A stretch of 64,000 nucleotides of DNA from Sandaracinobacteroides sayramensis (GTDB taxonomy: Bacteria > Pseudomonadota > Alphaproteobacteria > Sphingomonadales > Sphingomonadaceae). This document shows positions 9,168-17,398 of the stretch, piece after piece. A program made the translations under genes and the position numbers. The notes under the pieces are model-generated. The model was not told the DNA's origin. It saw only the letters and a program-made list of their open reading frames with translations, and searched no databases. Numbering within the stretch: position 1 is the stretch's first letter; each line of letters starts with the position of its first letter. The stretch is taken from NCBI RefSeq assembly GCF_022014495.1, contig NZ_JAKLSQ010000010.1, forward strand, positions 248,832 to 312,831, in the 5' to 3' direction.

Positions 9168-10099
9168 TTCCCGCTGCCCTTGAACAACCGCTTGCGCTCC
9201 CGAAGCAAAGCCGTTGCAATGGCGAGCGCGATGCCGATCACCAAGGCGGCGAGGATCACTATAAAGGGGTTTGGGCTTGTGGGTCTGCCGCCGGATACTG
9301 GCGGGCCGAACGGCTCGGCAGCATAAGGCAGCCCAGTGCTTGCCAGCATGCGCTTCTTTTCCTGTGCGGCCAAGGTCTCGACCAGCACTTCGCGATAGGG
9401 GGCCACCGTCACGGTTTGCAGCTTTTCGTTGAGATAAGCGATGGACGTGTCCGCACGTTCGATCGCCTTCTGGCGCAAGAGACCGTCGACGACTTCATGC
9501 AGCCGGGCCAATATGTCCCTTCCCAATGCGGGGTCAGCCGTTTCCAACTGGATTGCCGTCAATCGTTGGTCCCGCGCTTTTTCGATTTCGATGTGATTTT
9601 CCAGCCAGCCTTGCAGGCGTGCCGCGTCCGGCGGAAGATAGCCGGTATCATATCCGATAAGCCTTTTCATGCCGCCGGCAAGCAGGGGCAACATGCCGTC
9701 CGGTGCGCGCCATTGCTTGCTGCCGTCGTCCCATTCGGCCTGAAAGATGCGCTTCAGCAGCTCCGGGTCGGCTTTCAGCAGGCGGTTCGCCGTTTCCCGA
9801 GTTTTGAGGCCTTCCAGAAATGTCTCAAACTGGACCTGTCCATCGGAACTAGGCATGCCGATGCCTGCCAGGCTGGCGAGCCCGCCTATCTCCGAGGAGC
9901 CGAGAGACGCGGATGAGGTGGTCGTCACCAGAAGCTTCGATGTGTATTTGGGCGGCGCGCTTCTGAGGAAGATCAGCGCAAGCAGCAGGCTTGCAAGCAA
10001 GACCAGCGCCATTGCGAGCCACTGCCGGCCGAGCGCCAGAAACACCTCCTGCACCGGGACCGAAGGCGGATAGTCATTGCGGGCAGGCTGTTGGGGCAT
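9164..10099 (-). CDS. wzz: Wzz-type chain length determinant
   Basis: A 311-residue inner-membrane protein with two hydrophobic segments: one around residues 28-47 (MALVLLASLLLALIF) and one near the C-terminus (FIVILAALVIGIALAIA) preceded by a proline-rich stretch. This is the polysaccharide co-polymerase layout, with the periplasmic coiled domain between. The N-terminal block ending PPKYTSKLLV is typical of the Wzz family. It controls the chain length produced by Wzy, whose gene overlaps by 4 bp. It lacks a C-terminal tyrosine kinase domain, so it is not a Wzc. It is the first gene of the minus-strand operon. Confidence 0.83.
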   Translation of the reverse strand: MPQQPARNDYPPSVPVQEVFLALGRQWLAMALVLLASLLLALIFLRSAPPKYTSKLLVTTTSSASLGSSEIGGLASLAGIGMPSSDGQVQFETFLEGLKTRETANRLLKADPELLKRIFQAEWDDGSKQWRAPDGMLPLLAGGMKRLIGYDTGYLPPDAARLQGWLENHIEIEKARDQRLTAIQLETADPALGRDILARLHEVVDGLLRQKAIERADTSIAYLNEKLQTVTVAPYREVLVETLAAQEKKRMLASTGLPYAAEPFGPPVSGGRPTSPNPFIVILAALVIGIALAIATALLRERKRLFKGSGN

Positions 10100-10178
10100 C
10101 TTGTCCTGAAAGCGGCTGGATCAGAATGAAAGTCCGTTATAGATTGCGCGGCACGGTGGCAATCCGGAGCGGTTGGAC

Positions 10179-10194
10179 GGCATGGGCCCATGCC
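10179..10194. repeat. 16-bp perfect palindrome in the wzz-proC intergenic region
   Basis: GGCATGGGCCCATGCC is its own reverse complement. It lies in the 305-bp divergent gap (10,100-10,404) between the start of wzz on the minus strand and proC on the plus strand, about 80 bp upstream of wzz. It could be an operator for a dimeric regulator. A second weaker inverted repeat (GCCCAG/CTGGGC, near 10,277-10,297) is also in the gap. No convincing sigma-70 promoter was recognised there. Confidence 0.4.
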
Positions 10195-10404
10195 CGCAGA
10201 GGCTGTCCCGAGCTTTCGGCAGCAGGGCGCCGCCGGGAAATATGGCAGTGGCTTCTATCGGAGTGGCTTGCATAGACGCCCAGCCTGCGCGCCTGGGCGA
10301 AAACAAAAGGGTGATCATGCACGGGCTGGCGGTGACTCTTTGTGACAGTCTTCAGGACGGCTCGTCTTGCTGTTGCAACGGGCTGCCCCTAGGACATTTG
10401 CATC

Positions 10405-11295
10405 ATGTTCAACTTCGTCCTCATTCCGGATCACTGGCGACTGCGCCGCATATGGCTTGTGGGCTGTGGCGCGATGGGTGGGGCGTTGCTGGGGCGTTGG
10501 CTGGACTCGGGCCTGCCGGTCGAAGCGGTGACCGTCGTTGATCCGGCGCCGACGGGGCTTCCCAAAGGTTTCACCGGCGCAGTTGTCCCGGATGCGATCA
10601 GCGCCTGCGGGCCGGCTGCCGACCCGACGCTGATGGTCCTTGGAATCAAGCCCCAGCTCCTGCCGCAACTGGCGCCGGGGCTGGGACGGTTGCTGCGTCC
10701 GCCGCCGTTGATTGTTTCGATGCTGGCCGGCGTGCGCACGAATACGCTTGGGGCTTTTTTCCCAGGCGCGCCGGTCATTCGCATCGTGCCCAACACCCCC
10801 GCCCGGATAGGGCGGGGCGTCACGGCGCTATATGCAAATGGCGCCGCGGACGAAGACGTCAAAGCCACGGAATGGCTGATGGAAGCCGCAGGCACGACCC
10901 TTTGGCTGGAAGACGAGTCGAAATTCGATGCCGTGACGGCGGTTTCCGGATCCGGCCCGGCCTTCCTGTTCCGCTTCATCGAGGCGCTGGCGGGTGCCGC
11001 TGAATCTGCCGGGCTGGAACCGGAACTGGCGCAGAAACTGGCACTTGAAACGGTGGCCGGTGCGGCGGAACTGGCGCAGCAATCGGATGTGTCTCCGGCG
11101 GTTCTGCGCCAACAGGTGACCAGCCCCAACGGCACGACGCAGGCCGGGCTGGACATGCTGGATGGGGATGGCCTGCTGTCCAGCTTGCTGCGCTCCACTG
11201 TGCGGGCGGCCGCCGAACGCTCACGGGCTCTGGCGACACAGGCCGATGGGTTGGCAGATTCGGCGAGCAAACGCGACATCGCAAAGGCCAGTTGA
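10405..11295 (+). CDS. proC: Pyrroline-5-carboxylate reductase
   Basis: A 296-residue enzyme for the last step of proline synthesis, reducing pyrroline-5-carboxylate with NAD(P)H. An N-terminal Rossmann motif (WLVGCGAMGGALL) is followed by VLGIKPQ, RIVPNTPA and the C-terminal signature VSGSGPAFLFRFIEAL ... LRQQVTSPNGTTQAGL. The length is slightly above the usual 270, due to an N-terminal extension, so the real start may be a little downstream of ATG 10,405. The next gene begins directly after its stop. Cytoplasmic housekeeping gene, which supports a chromosomal setting. Confidence 0.93.
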   Translation: MFNFVLIPDHWRLRRIWLVGCGAMGGALLGRWLDSGLPVEAVTVVDPAPTGLPKGFTGAVVPDAISACGPAADPTLMVLGIKPQLLPQLAPGLGRLLRPPPLIVSMLAGVRTNTLGAFFPGAPVIRIVPNTPARIGRGVTALYANGAADEDVKATEWLMEAAGTTLWLEDESKFDAVTAVSGSGPAFLFRFIEALAGAAESAGLEPELAQKLALETVAGAAELAQQSDVSPAVLRQQVTSPNGTTQAGLDMLDGDGLLSSLLRSTVRAAAERSRALATQADGLADSASKRDIAKAS

Positions 11296-11952
11296 ATGGT
11301 TTCGAGCCGTGCCCAGGTTCTGGAGGCTTGGCTGTCGACGATTGGCCAAGTAGGCTGGCGGCAGGCGACAGCGCAAATGGTGGCAGAAGCTTGCGGCCTT
11401 TCCAATGCCGGCTTGCAGGCGGTTCTGGGGGATCGGTTCGATGCTCTGGCCGCCTTTCAGGACAAGGTGGCGGATGAGGCAGCCCTTGCCGCGGTTTCTG
11501 CTGGCTCGGTTCAGGAGCGGCTGTTTGACGGCATAATGCAGGGCTTCGATCATTTGCAGGCCCATCGTGCCGCCGTGCTGGCGATCCGTTCCAGCCGCGA
11601 TCCGGGCATCGCACTGCTGGTGGTGTGCAGGGCTGGTTTGCAGATAAGGCGGCTGGCGCGGGCGTCGGGCATGGATTTGGCCGGCGCGCGCGGGCCGCTT
11701 AAGCTGGCGGCGTTGACGGCGCTCATCTGGCAGGCGTTTGCAGCCTGGCGGGCGGACGATAGTCCCGACATGGCCGCCACCATGGCGTCTCTCGATCAAC
11801 TCCTCGAGCGGGCGGAACGGGCGGAAACGGAGGGGCTTTCGCCGGACCTGATCGGCTTGCCCGGCCTTACGGCGCTTTTCGCTCGCCTGCGCCCGTGTGG
11901 CGGGCAAAGCGGTCCAGTTCTTCCACCATCGCCCGGTCAGCAGGCGGAATGA
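11296..11952 (+). CDS. TetR-like regulator
   Basis: A 218-residue protein whose first 45 residues (QVLEAWLSTIGQVGWRQAT, MVAEACGLS, DRFDALAAF) follow the TetR pattern of a helix-turn-helix with an aromatic just after it. The remainder is helical, as for the ligand and dimer domain. The canonical TetR HTH is somewhat degraded, so DNA binding is likely but not certain. It starts immediately after the proC stop and is probably co-transcribed. Its last 86 bp overlap the convergent MarR gene. No ligand can be guessed. Confidence 0.6.
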   Translation: MVSSRAQVLEAWLSTIGQVGWRQATAQMVAEACGLSNAGLQAVLGDRFDALAAFQDKVADEAALAAVSAGSVQERLFDGIMQGFDHLQAHRAAVLAIRSSRDPGIALLVVCRAGLQIRRLARASGMDLAGARGPLKLAALTALIWQAFAAWRADDSPDMAATMASLDQLLERAERAETEGLSPDLIGLPGLTALFARLRPCGGQSGPVLPPSPGQQAE

Positions 11953-12412
11953 GACCGGACAACACGGACCAGAAACCGCCTACGGCTTGCTGCCCGGCGG
12001 CGGCATAGGCACCAGCCATGCGTTCGCGCAGGGCATCGAACAGCTCTGCTTCCAGGTTACGGCCGTTTTCGGTGAGTTGGAGAAGCCGCTGCCGGCGATC
12101 GAGCGTGCCGACTTTCTGTTCGACCAGCCCTAGTCGCACCAAGTCCGCAAGCACGCGCGACAGGGATTGCTTGGTGATCGCCAGCAAGCGGATCAGGTCG
12201 GAAACGGCGAGCCCAGGCTGGCGGGCGATGAAGTAGAGCGCCCTATGATGGGCTCGGCCGAGTTTGCGGGTGTCCAGTATATTGTCCGCTCCCCGGATCA
12301 TATTGGAATAGCCGAAATAGAGAAGCTCGATGCCTCGTCGGATTTCAGGCTCGCGCAAAAACAGGGCAGAAGCGTGCGAAACGGTTTGAGGTGGCGAAGA
12401 TGCGTCAGACAT
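11867..12412 (-). CDS. MarR family transcriptional regulator
   Basis: A 181-residue winged-helix regulator. The recognition region LGRAHHRALYFIARQPGLAVSDLIRLLAITKQSLSRVL is followed by the wing, VEQKVGTLDRRQRLLQLTENG, with the DxRxR motif conserved in MarR proteins. It resembles the PetP type found in alphaproteobacteria, although I cannot show orthology. The gene is convergent with and overlaps the TetR-like gene, and is divergent from the long leader of the exopolysaccharide export gene, which it might regulate. Confidence 0.82.
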   Translation of the reverse strand: MSDASSPPQTVSHASALFLREPEIRRGIELLYFGYSNMIRGADNILDTRKLGRAHHRALYFIARQPGLAVSDLIRLLAITKQSLSRVLADLVRLGLVEQKVGTLDRRQRLLQLTENGRNLEAELFDALRERMAGAYAAAGQQAVGGFWSVLSGLIPPADRAMVEELDRFARHTGAGERKAP

Positions 12413-12873
12413 TCTGACCGATTTTGCCTGAACGCACCGCTAGCCGCAAGTCTGAAGACCCTCGGCTATCTGTGGCACCGCTTCCCCTGGGGGCGACCTG
12501 ACGGCTTGCCGATCAGGCGCAAGCTTCGCCCGCAGGGGAATTTCGAGTCATGTTTGTGAAATGTCGCGCAACAGTTTGTCCGCTTTTTTGCCCCATTTCG
12601 GTGCCAAACGATGTTGCATTACGGCGAATTGGTCGTTAACCACGGCGAACCTGTCGCATAATATGTCGAAAATGCTTCCTGCGGAATTGCTTGAATGTCT
12701 GTCTGGAGGCTATTGTTAAGGCCGCTTGGCATTTCGCCCATGTGTAGGCCGACATTGGAAGCTTTGGTTCGGTGAAGTCGAAGTTCGAATGTTGCCAGGC
12801 TAGGCATATTGTAACGATGAAGCGGCATGAAGCTACTGTCCCGTTGAGTGGGGACACAGAAGCAGAGGCGAAG
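12413..12873. other. Non-coding leader between marR and the small membrane protein gene
   Basis: About 460 bp with lower GC than its flanks and short A/T runs. No convincing gene, tRNA or strong hairpin is seen. It must hold promoters for the divergent MarR gene and for the forward exopolysaccharide genes; the AT-rich part near 12,575-12,680 is the likeliest place, but I cannot single out -35 and -10 boxes with confidence. Confidence 0.4.
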
Positions 12874-13104
12874 ATGACGGACAACGTCCGAGCCGCAACG
12901 GCTCGATTTGCGAGAAAGAGCATATCCGCGAAAATGTGGAATGTAGCCATCTTCGGGTTGCTGGTGGCGGTGCTGCTTTTTGCGCCGCTCGGCCAGGGGG
13001 TCGGCCTTTCCGCAGGCCAGGGCGCGTTGGAACAGGTCAACCAGCATTTGGCCGCGAATTCGATCGCCAGCGCGGAGGTTGGGCGCCTGATTACCCGAGA
13101 CTGA
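12874..13104 (+). CDS. Small single-pass membrane protein, unknown function
   Basis: A 76-residue protein starting at ATG 12,874, preceded by GAGGCGAAG; an in-frame ATG at 12,817 is possible. It has a basic N-terminus (ARFARKSISAK), one strong membrane helix (WNVAIFGLLVAVLLFAPL) and a short polar tail. It lies upstream of the export protein gene in the same direction. I do not recognise a family. Its place at the head of an exopolysaccharide gene set suggests an accessory role, an inference only. Confidence 0.45.
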   Translation: MTDNVRAATARFARKSISAKMWNVAIFGLLVAVLLFAPLGQGVGLSAGQGALEQVNQHLAANSIASAEVGRLITRD

Positions 13105-13243
13105 ATTCGGCCGTTTTCCCAATTCTGTTTTCGCATTCTTTCCGGGATGCAAAACGGCTCTTTGCGATGTGCTGCATGCCGATCCGGTTGACCGGCGCAG
13201 CACAGATTCCTAAACCGGCGCGAAATCTTCAGGAGATCTGGAT

Positions 13244-15979
13244 TTGGGTTACCCGATCGGACGACAGCGGCTGGCGTTGTGGAAGCTTCTGGTGTCGGCG
13301 ACGGGCTGCGCGCTTGCCATGCAGGCCCCTGCACAGTCGATTGACCCGGATGTCTTGCGTTCCCTTCAGTCCCAACTCGGGTCCGATCCCCTTTCGGGGA
13401 TGGCATCGGGGATAACAAATGCGTCGCCGCAGACGAGCGCGGTGCCTCAGGATGGAGGTGCCGGCTTGTCCATGTCCACCTCCCGTGTCGATACGCACGA
13501 GGAGCAGGAGGTCCGTCGGGCAGAGGCCCGGCGCCAGCTTGTCGAACTCTACGAACCTTCCGAGGTGGAACGTGACTATCGCAGGCGGCTGAACGAGCCG
13601 ACACTGCGCCAGTTCGGCTATGATTTCTTTCAGGGCGCCCCGCCGCCGACCGGCACAAGGGCCGGTGCCATCGGTGATGATTATATATTGGGCGTTGGCG
13701 ACGAAATGCAGGTGAGCTTCCGGGGCGCTACCAATCGTAGCCAGACCGTCCGGGTCGATCGCGACGGACATGTCATCGCGGCCGGATTGCGTCCGATTCA
13801 GGCGGCGGGGCGTTCGCTCGGCAGCGTGCGTCGGGACCTGGAAGCGGAAACGCGCAAGACCATGCTTGCCACGGATGTGTCCGTATCGGTGGGCGAAGTT
13901 CGCGCCATCAGCGTGTTCGTGGGGGGCGAGGTGGAGCGGCCCGGCCAGTTCACGCTTACTTCCATGTCGGACGTGGGCACGGCGATTGCGCGCTCCGGAG
14001 GCGTGCGGCGATCGGGCTCGCTGCGGCAAGTGCGCCTTGTGCGCGCCGGAGGCGAAACGGTCCTGGTGGACCTTTACGGCCTGCTGGGGATTGGCTCGCC
14101 TCCTTCCATTCGCCTGCGCGATGGGGACAGGCTGATCGTTCCGGTGATAGGCCCTACGGTTGCCGTAAGTGGTGCGGTTGCAAGACCTGGAATCTACGAA
14201 CTGAGAGGAACGCCATCGGTTGGATCCGTCGTGGCTTTTGCTGGTGGGGCAATCCGCCAGCGCGGCGGTCAGGTGGTGCTAAGCCGGATTGGCAAGGATG
14301 GAAGCGAGAGTTTCCAGCATGCCGCATCATCCTCATTACCGGTCATGGGCGGAGACGCGGTACAGATCGTCGGAGGTTCAACGGGTGGCGCTACCGGACG
14401 GGTGCAGCTTGCCGGCAATGTGGAAAATGTGGGCGCCCGCCCTCTGGTCGCGGCGGGCACGATTGCCGAACTGGTCGGTTCTCCCGAAGATCTGAGAGCG
14501 GACACCTATCAACTGGCGGCGGTTCTTGTCCGCCGGGATCCCTCCAGTGGCGCCCGTGTGTTTGAGGTGATAAATCTCGCCCGGGAACTCCGCGAACGCC
14601 CTTCCAAGGCCCTGCAGAGCGAAGACCGACTGTTTCTGTTTTCACGCGCGGATATCGGTTTCATGAACAGCGCTGCGGTCCGGCAGATCGTGCTGGGGCA
14701 GCCCAACCCTCTGCAGCAGTGCAATTCTCTTCGACGCCTTTCCTCTCTGGTAAAAGATACGGAAGCTAATCGTTTCAATGCGGTTACCCGTGGCGGTTTC
14801 GTTATTGTATCGAAAGAAGGCGCGCAATTGGGCGGGGTTGGTGCCGCGCTGGGACAGAGCAGCCGGCAGGTCACTTATCTTGCCACGGCGGAATCATTGC
14901 CCATGGATCGCCGGGACGAGGAAATCCCTTTGTGCCCGAAAGTGTTCGAGGCCGAGCCTGAATTGCTTCCGGTTCTTCTTGAACATTCTGTCAGTGTCGG
15001 TGGTGCTGTTCGGAATCCGGGAGCCTACCCAATCGGTGGAAATGGAGCGAGCGCACGCGATATCTCTCTGGTAGCCGATGGATTGCTTGCCGGTGCTCGG
15101 AACCTCGTGCTGGATGTCAATCGCGCCTCGGGACTTGGCGCTGAACGCGTGCAGATCGATAATCAGAATGGTCTGTTGTCATTCACCCAACTTAATCCCG
15201 GCGATGATATTCGTTTCAATGCTCAGCAGCCGACATTCGAGGGTTCTGGCATTCTGCTGTCTGGAGAAGTGGCGCGTCCTGGACTTTACACAATCCGCAA
15301 GGGTGAGACACTTTCCCAACTTATAGCCCGGGCTGGTGGCCTGACCGATTATGCCTATGCCTATGGCGCGGTTTTTACACGTCGCAGCGTGAGGGAAGCG
15401 CAGGAAGAGGGCTTCCGGCGTACCGCGCGCGAACTGAATAACAGCCTGTTGGCGATTGCTGCGCGTTCCGGACAATCGAGTGGTGAAGGTCTCGCCGGAG
15501 CGGCAGCTCTCATCAAGACTTTGTCGCAAGCGGAAGCGCCGGGCCGAATGGTCGTGGAAGCGGATCCGCGTGTTCTGGAATTGCGGCCTGACCTGGACAC
15601 CATATTGGAATCTGGTGACAGTCTCCATGTGCCCAAGAGGCCGAATTACGTGTTGGCGCTGGGTGACGTGAACAATCCAGGCGCGTTGCAGTTCGTCGCC
15701 GGCAAGCCGGCGGGAACCTATGTGCGGGAAGCTGGCGGCACATTGTCGACTGCCGATGACGGTCGCATATTCATGGTGCTTCCCAATGGAATGGCACAGC
15801 CGGTCCGCTCTGGTGGGTGGGGTGGCAATGTGGGGGCGACGCCGCCGCCGGGTACCACGATCATTGTCCCCAAGAATATCGATCCGCTCTATCGCCTCTC
15901 CGTCATCCGCGATGTAACGACTATTATAGCCCAGCTGGCCACATCGGTGGCCACGGTTGCAGTGTTGGCGACACGCTGA
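13244..15979 (+). CDS. SLBB-repeat polysaccharide export outer-membrane protein (Wza-related, long form)
   Basis: A 911-residue exported protein. The N-terminus has a signal peptide (LLVSATGCALAMQAPAQS). Around residues 140-235 a Poly_export domain (YILGVGDEMQVSFRG, VRVDRDGHV) is followed by several SLBB domains, recognisable by repeats of GEVERPGQFTL, GAVARPGIYEL, GAVRNPGAYPI, GEVARPGLYTI and GDVNNPGALQF. The start is TTG 13,244, with AGGAG 8 nt upstream; no better start exists. It ends with a hydrophobic tail. Family members form the export channel for capsule or EPS. Wza is about 380 residues, so this is a much longer variant. Its stop overlaps the next start as TGATG. Confidence 0.88.
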   Translation: MGYPIGRQRLALWKLLVSATGCALAMQAPAQSIDPDVLRSLQSQLGSDPLSGMASGITNASPQTSAVPQDGGAGLSMSTSRVDTHEEQEVRRAEARRQLVELYEPSEVERDYRRRLNEPTLRQFGYDFFQGAPPPTGTRAGAIGDDYILGVGDEMQVSFRGATNRSQTVRVDRDGHVIAAGLRPIQAAGRSLGSVRRDLEAETRKTMLATDVSVSVGEVRAISVFVGGEVERPGQFTLTSMSDVGTAIARSGGVRRSGSLRQVRLVRAGGETVLVDLYGLLGIGSPPSIRLRDGDRLIVPVIGPTVAVSGAVARPGIYELRGTPSVGSVVAFAGGAIRQRGGQVVLSRIGKDGSESFQHAASSSLPVMGGDAVQIVGGSTGGATGRVQLAGNVENVGARPLVAAGTIAELVGSPEDLRADTYQLAAVLVRRDPSSGARVFEVINLARELRERPSKALQSEDRLFLFSRADIGFMNSAAVRQIVLGQPNPLQQCNSLRRLSSLVKDTEANRFNAVTRGGFVIVSKEGAQLGGVGAALGQSSRQVTYLATAESLPMDRRDEEIPLCPKVFEAEPELLPVLLEHSVSVGGAVRNPGAYPIGGNGASARDISLVADGLLAGARNLVLDVNRASGLGAERVQIDNQNGLLSFTQLNPGDDIRFNAQQPTFEGSGILLSGEVARPGLYTIRKGETLSQLIARAGGLTDYAYAYGAVFTRRSVREAQEEGFRRTARELNNSLLAIAARSGQSSGEGLAGAAALIKTLSQAEAPGRMVVEADPRVLELRPDLDTILESGDSLHVPKRPNYVLALGDVNNPGALQFVAGKPAGTYVREAGGTLSTADDGRIFMVLPNGMAQPVRSGGWGGNVGATPPPGTTIIVPKNIDPLYRLSVIRDVTTIIAQLATSVATVAVLATR

Positions 15980-17004
15980 TGACGATGTTGCTCATCATGG
16001 CGCTTGTCGGGGCGTTCATCGCACTGCTGGTGGGGATGAACGCGGAACGGATCGGCCATGTTCTGGGCCTTATGGATTACCCCGATCCAAGCGGTGGGCG
16101 TAAATTGCACGTCAGGCCGACCCCATTGGTCGGCGGTATCGCGCTGGTTGGAACCGTAGTTGCCGCTACTTTGTTGCTACTTATGTCCTCTGGAGATGAT
16201 GGGCATACGTTGCTGTTGTGGTTCCTCATGACGGTCGTTGGGCTCTCTCTCGTCGGCGCTTTAGATGACCGATTTGGCCTGACCGCCAGAGTGCGGCTTG
16301 CAGTCGCTTCCGCGATCCTGATCGCAGCGCTTTCCCAAGTGCCGGATTTTTCGATTTCCTTTCTTCTGTTCTCCGGGCAGGCCGAATTGCTGCTCATGCC
16401 CGGTATCTTGGGCATCGGCTTTACCTTGCTCTGCTTCGTGGGCCTGCTGAACGCGGTGAACATGGCGGATGGAAAGAACGGCATGGTGATAGGCCAGGCC
16501 TTGATCTGGTCTCTGGTGCTTCTGGTGCGGGCCCCGGACTCCACCGCGCCACTGGTAGCGGCGGTTGCCGGCTCACTGGCCATTCTCTTCTGGTTCAACA
16601 TGAAGGGCAGCCTGTTCCTGGGGGACAGCGGCAGCTACGGGCTGTCCGCCTTGTTCGGCCTGCTTGCGATCCATGCGTGGAATCATGGCTTTGCCGATAT
16701 GCGCGCCGACGACATGGCGCTGCTGTTCGCCGTGCCGGTGTTCGACACCTTGCGCCTGATCGTCTTCCGCCTGTCGCAGGGCAAGAGCCCCTTCACTCCG
16801 GGGCGGGACCATTTGCACCATTATCTTTATGCGCGCTGGGGCTGGCCACGGCCGCTTCCCTTTGTGCTGGCGCTTGTCGCAATTCCCAATTTCGCGGCGA
16901 TCCTGCTACCGGGAACCGGGCTTGTCTGGCTTTGCGTCACACTGATCGGCTATTTCGGGCTGCTCTGGGCATCGACGGCGGAAACTTCAGCGCGCATTGC
17001 CTGA
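15979..17004 (+). CDS. WecA/MraY-family undecaprenyl-phosphate sugar-1-phosphate transferase
   Basis: A 341-residue multispanning protein with about ten helices. Conserved blocks of the polyprenyl-phosphate HexNAc-1-phosphate transferases are present: DYPDPSGGRKLH near residue 33, DDRFGL, NAVNMADGKNG with the catalytic aspartate, FLGDSGSYG, and the HLHH motif near residue 276. It starts each repeat unit by moving a sugar phosphate, probably GlcNAc-1-P or a relative, onto the lipid carrier at the inner membrane. The start at ATG 15,979 overlaps the export gene stop, so translation is coupled. It completes the locus by supplying initiation. Confidence 0.87.
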   Translation: MTMLLIMALVGAFIALLVGMNAERIGHVLGLMDYPDPSGGRKLHVRPTPLVGGIALVGTVVAATLLLLMSSGDDGHTLLLWFLMTVVGLSLVGALDDRFGLTARVRLAVASAILIAALSQVPDFSISFLLFSGQAELLLMPGILGIGFTLLCFVGLLNAVNMADGKNGMVIGQALIWSLVLLVRAPDSTAPLVAAVAGSLAILFWFNMKGSLFLGDSGSYGLSALFGLLAIHAWNHGFADMRADDMALLFAVPVFDTLRLIVFRLSQGKSPFTPGRDHLHHYLYARWGWPRPLPFVLALVAIPNFAAILLPGTGLVWLCVTLIGYFGLLWASTAETSARIA

Positions 17005-17016
17005 ATCCGGTGAAAA

Positions 17017-17034
17017 GGGGGCTTGATAGCCCCC
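17017..17034 (+). terminator. Hairpin downstream of the WecA-like gene
   Basis: GGGGGCT and AGCCCCC form a perfect 7-bp stem around a TGAT loop, 13 bp after the stop codon. There is no strong T-run after it, so it may act as a weak intrinsic terminator or as a 3' end stabiliser. It separates the polysaccharide locus from the tRNA gene. Confidence 0.55.
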
Positions 17035-17108
17035 GATGTTCCCGCTATTTGCGCGCCTCCGGTCGGCGCGGGGCCGAATGAGCCCGCCCTTCTCGAGACA
17101 ACCGGCAT

Positions 17109-17183
17109 TGGGGTGTAGCCAAGCGGTAAGGCAGCGGTTTTTGGTACCGTCATTCGGAGGTTCGAATCCTCCCGCCCCAGCCA
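17109..17183 (+). tRNA. tRNA-Gln (UUG anticodon)
   Basis: A 75-nt cloverleaf including an encoded CCA. The acceptor arm TGGGGTG pairs with CGCCCCA; the anticodon arm GCGGT/ACCGT encloses TTTTGGT, giving anticodon TTG; the T arm has GGAGG-TTCGAAT-CCTCC. It faces the integrase that begins 216 bp downstream in the same direction. tRNA 3' ends are common attachment sites for P4-type integrases, so the left junction of the island is likely to lie within the 3' half of this gene, which the insertion would leave intact. Confidence 0.96.
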
Positions 17184-17379
17184 TTCCTGCGCTCGATAAT
17201 CCTCGTTTTTCCGCCCTAACACACGGAGAATACGAGGAAACGATGATCGAGCCATCTTCTAGCCAGTTGGACTCAGTTCGACCTGGCTGGACCGGGTTAG
17301 ACGGCTCTGGTCTCATGTCTGGTCACATGCCGGATGTGTAGTTTCTCCATGTTTTTCATGGCATTCTCTCGCGTGGCGG

Positions 17380-17397
17380 GCGGACCGTGGAGTCCGC
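17380..17397 (+). promoter_or_regulatory. Inverted repeat touching the integrase start
   Basis: GCGGAC and GTCCGC form a 6-bp perfect stem around CGTGGA, ending one base before ATG 17,399. In RNA it would mask the ribosome binding region; in DNA it could be an operator. A second small hairpin (CCATG-TTTTT-CATGG, 17,347-17,361) lies just upstream. Both suggest tight control of integrase expression, which is an inference. Confidence 0.4.
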
Positions 17398-17398
17398 T

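Noticed and set aside
12636-13658. A minus-strand frame covering the small membrane gene and the start of the export gene
   Set aside because: It has no known motif, conflicts with the AGGAG-TTG start and the signal peptide of the export protein, and reads as a shadow frame.
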